A stretch of DNA of 64,000 nt, taken from positions 7,333,002 through 7,397,001 of the forward strand of contig VZRN01004407.1 of NCBI GenBank assembly GCA_013397935.1. Direction: 5' to 3'. Position numbers and translations under genes: made by a program. The notes beneath the pieces were generated by a model that did no database searches, was not told the origin of the DNA, and was given only the letters and a program-made list of their open reading frames with translations. Positions 61,901-64,000 of this stretch are shown in pieces. Position 1 is the first letter of the stretch; every line of letters starts with the position of its first letter. The stretch comes from Dasyornis broadbenti. Taxonomy: Eukaryota; Chordata; Aves; Passeriformes; Dasyornithidae.

Positions 61901-64000
61901 GAGATGGTGTTGTTCAGTGCAGGCTTTGTGCCCACCAGGAGATGAGCAGCAGGGATGCTGTGGGCTTAAGAGTTGGTTTGCAGCACCCATCATCGACTGG
62001 CAGCAGCATTTATCTAGGCCAGCAGGGATGCAGGGAGCGAGTGACTCACTCGAGGATTCATGTGCGCTCCCCCCCTCTCCTCCCCCCTTTGCAGCTGTGG
62101 CTTGGTCATCAGCCATTTGGAAACTAGCAGCTTTATTTGGTTGCTGTTTGCAGTGGGCAGTTTCTGTTAGGGTTGTTAATTTTATCAACTGCCTTCAAAG
62201 CTAGCTGACTTCAGAGAAGACTTAAAATTGCCTTTGCTGCTCTCTTCTCCTTCCCTGCTCATAGGGCTGCCACCCAAACATCTGATCTGGCACTGAACTT
62301 GGCTGAGGAGGTGAGAAGAAGCAAATGGGCTGGAGGCAGAAACTTCCTAAGCTGATCTGCCAACATCGTGGTCACTGTTTTGGATGGTGGATATTGTGGT
62401 TAGGCTGAGTGCTGTCTCTGGGCACCTCGTTGGCTGTGAGGACTGGAGGGTCTTGTGGCTTTAGTCCGCCTGAACAGAGAAACATGTTTCATGGTGTGGT
62501 GGAGGAGTGAATATGGGTACAGTGTGAAGAACAGGAAATTGTTTAAATAATTGTGAAATGGAAAACTGAATATTTTGTGATGATAACAGTTGCTAAACTC
62601 ATCAGAAGTTGCCAGACTTACTCTCTGTTGAACTGTGGCTGACATGGTCAGTAAGGCTAGTCAGGGTTATGGCCCATGAAGGAAAGCAGCCTGCCCTGGG
62701 CAGCCACTGTGCTGCCCTCTGCTCCCTTTCACCAAGGCCAACAAATCTCATCTCTGAGCTGGGCTTTCTCACCTCACGTGATCCCATTTTCCTTACGCTG
62801 CCCCTTTTGGTGGGTGCTCTGTCCTTCTCATGCTCCATACTTAACGGCTTTGGCTTCCCTCTGGACACTTCTTTAGTCATCTTTGTCTCCTGTCTCTGTT
62901 CCTGTGCACAAGTGCCGTTAATGTTTTTCTTTTAGAACAGCATTTTATGCTTGCATTTCCCAGGGCCTGGAGGACACACTTTCTAGGCCTTCCTGCCCGC
63001 TGGCTGCTGTCACTTCAGATCCTGGCTGTGTTAGATATAAGCAGCTTGAGAGACTTGCTGTCCCTAAGTCCTGAAGAGTGCTGCCTCCTCTGCTGGGTCA
63101 CAGGACCCAGGAACCTCTTTTTGCTGCAGAGACCAGTCCTATAGCACAGGTGAATATTTAATTAGTTATTTATTTGAGGTAAGGGGCCATATTTCTTTTT
63201 TCCATGTTCCTCAGCTGTCTATGAGCTTGTGAACTGAGTATTTCAATGCTAGGGCTGCAGCAGTATCTTCACAGTACACACTTGTAGTTGTCCTCTGCCT
63301 GCTGTGCTGAAGGACTGCAGTATTTGGATACACTGCTTGACAGAAGAACTGCAGGAGAGAGGCTTGGGAAGAGACAGGGCTCACTTCTGCTAGCATTCCC
63401 CTTGAAATGAAGATAGCAGTTTTAGTGATAGGCTGAGCAAGGTCCTCAGTCTCATTTTGCTAGACCAGCAGTCCAGGTAGAGGTAGCAAAACAAGTAAGC
63501 ATAAGGATGCTTTTATACTCTGCTGTCTGCTGTGAATGGTGCCTGTTTGGAAGTTTCTTTTAACAGGGGATGCTACAGTCTAGAGCCCACCTTTGTGCTC
63601 CAGGGAGCTCCTATTGGGCTGTGGAGGCTTCTCAGGCACTGGCCATAGGAGACCATGCTCTGCAATCTTTCTTGGATTTGAAATTCAACTTCTTTGTCAA
63701 AATAACATTTGTAGGGCAGAAGTGTTCCTTTTACGTTAAAGCTGAGGCTGCCTGGTGGGTAGTGTGGAGAAGCTTTTTCTGTCACTATTCCCATTTATGT
63801 GTTCTGTAGACAATTAGGGTTTACTCTTCAGACATGTTGGCTCGACATCTTAACCGCTACCTCATTAAAACTGAATCTCAACAGAGAAAGTTCCTTTGCA
63901 GCCATCAGTGTTAATGCTTTAATAACTGTTTCACTGCATTTTTTTTCTCTTTCTGACACACCTCCCTTTCCCCTTTCATTTTTTGCCTGGGATAGGCAGC
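58976..64000 (+). other. CAMK2G: CAMK2G intron 2, last visible part
   Basis: No exon 3 or other gene is recognisable up to the window edge. A GC-richer patch at 61740-62130 keeps open frames on both strands (154 codons on the minus, 114 on the plus) without recognisable domains. A CACGTGACGTAT motif lies at 59642-59653. Confidence 0.7.
59642..59653 (+). promoter_or_regulatory. Overlapping E-box and CRE-like site
   Basis: CACGTGACGTAT fuses an E-box (CACGTG, 59642-59647) with a CRE-like TGACGTAT (59646-59653). It is CpG-containing in a CpG-poor intron. Motif evidence only. Confidence 0.3.

Noticed and set aside
61724..62204. Overlapping 154- and 114-codon open frames on opposite strands
   Set aside because: Both strands open in a GC-richer patch, no domain or splice support.

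Overview
This window looks like vertebrate nuclear DNA, most likely from a bird. It has intron-exon structure with GT/AG splice sites, two CpG-island-like blocks, and two degraded CR1 (chicken repeat 1) LINE fragments. I see few other interspersed repeats. CR1 with low repeat density fits a bird best; another sauropsid is possible. I cannot name the species.

The one gene I can identify is the 5' end of CAMK2G (calcium/calmodulin-dependent protein kinase II gamma), on the + strand. Exon 1 ends at 22422 and encodes TCTRFTDEYQLYEELG plus two bases of the next codon. Exon 2 (24258-24352) completes the glycine-rich ATP loop and carries the ATP-binding lysine. The residues around RRCVKKNSSQEYAAK favour gamma over alpha, beta and delta. 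Exon 1 has an assembly defect: a single N at 22371 lies where the start codon should be near, and no ATG is present in frame. A 492-base N gap (21729-22220) removes the core of the promoter island. Exon 3 is not visible, so 24353-64000 is read as intron 2, which would exceed 39 kb.

Layout: 1-21150 is upstream, apparently intergenic sequence. It holds a weak exon-like segment with a CxxC-x11-CxxC pattern (3535-3641), a compact CpG-rich block at 7620-7975 and a (TTCC)n microsatellite broken by an N gap (8684-9020). The CpG-rich block carries YY1-like and CTCF-like motifs, a 20-bp tandem repeat and a nearby splice donor. 21150-23150 is the CAMK2G promoter region, exon 1 and start of intron 1; a TATA box lies about 300 bp before the island. 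24353-64000 is intron 2. It contains a perfect CRE and a perfect CACGTG palindrome 1.3-1.4 kb after exon 2, two minus-strand CR1 fragments (43226-43955, 58229-58975), simple repeats and a few CpG-retaining patches that could be enhancers.

No operon, CRISPR array, phage or bacterial feature is present, and I found no convincing novel multi-gene system. The most useful leads are regulatory (7.6-8.0 kb and 25.66-25.76 kb) or concern the assembly (exon 1).
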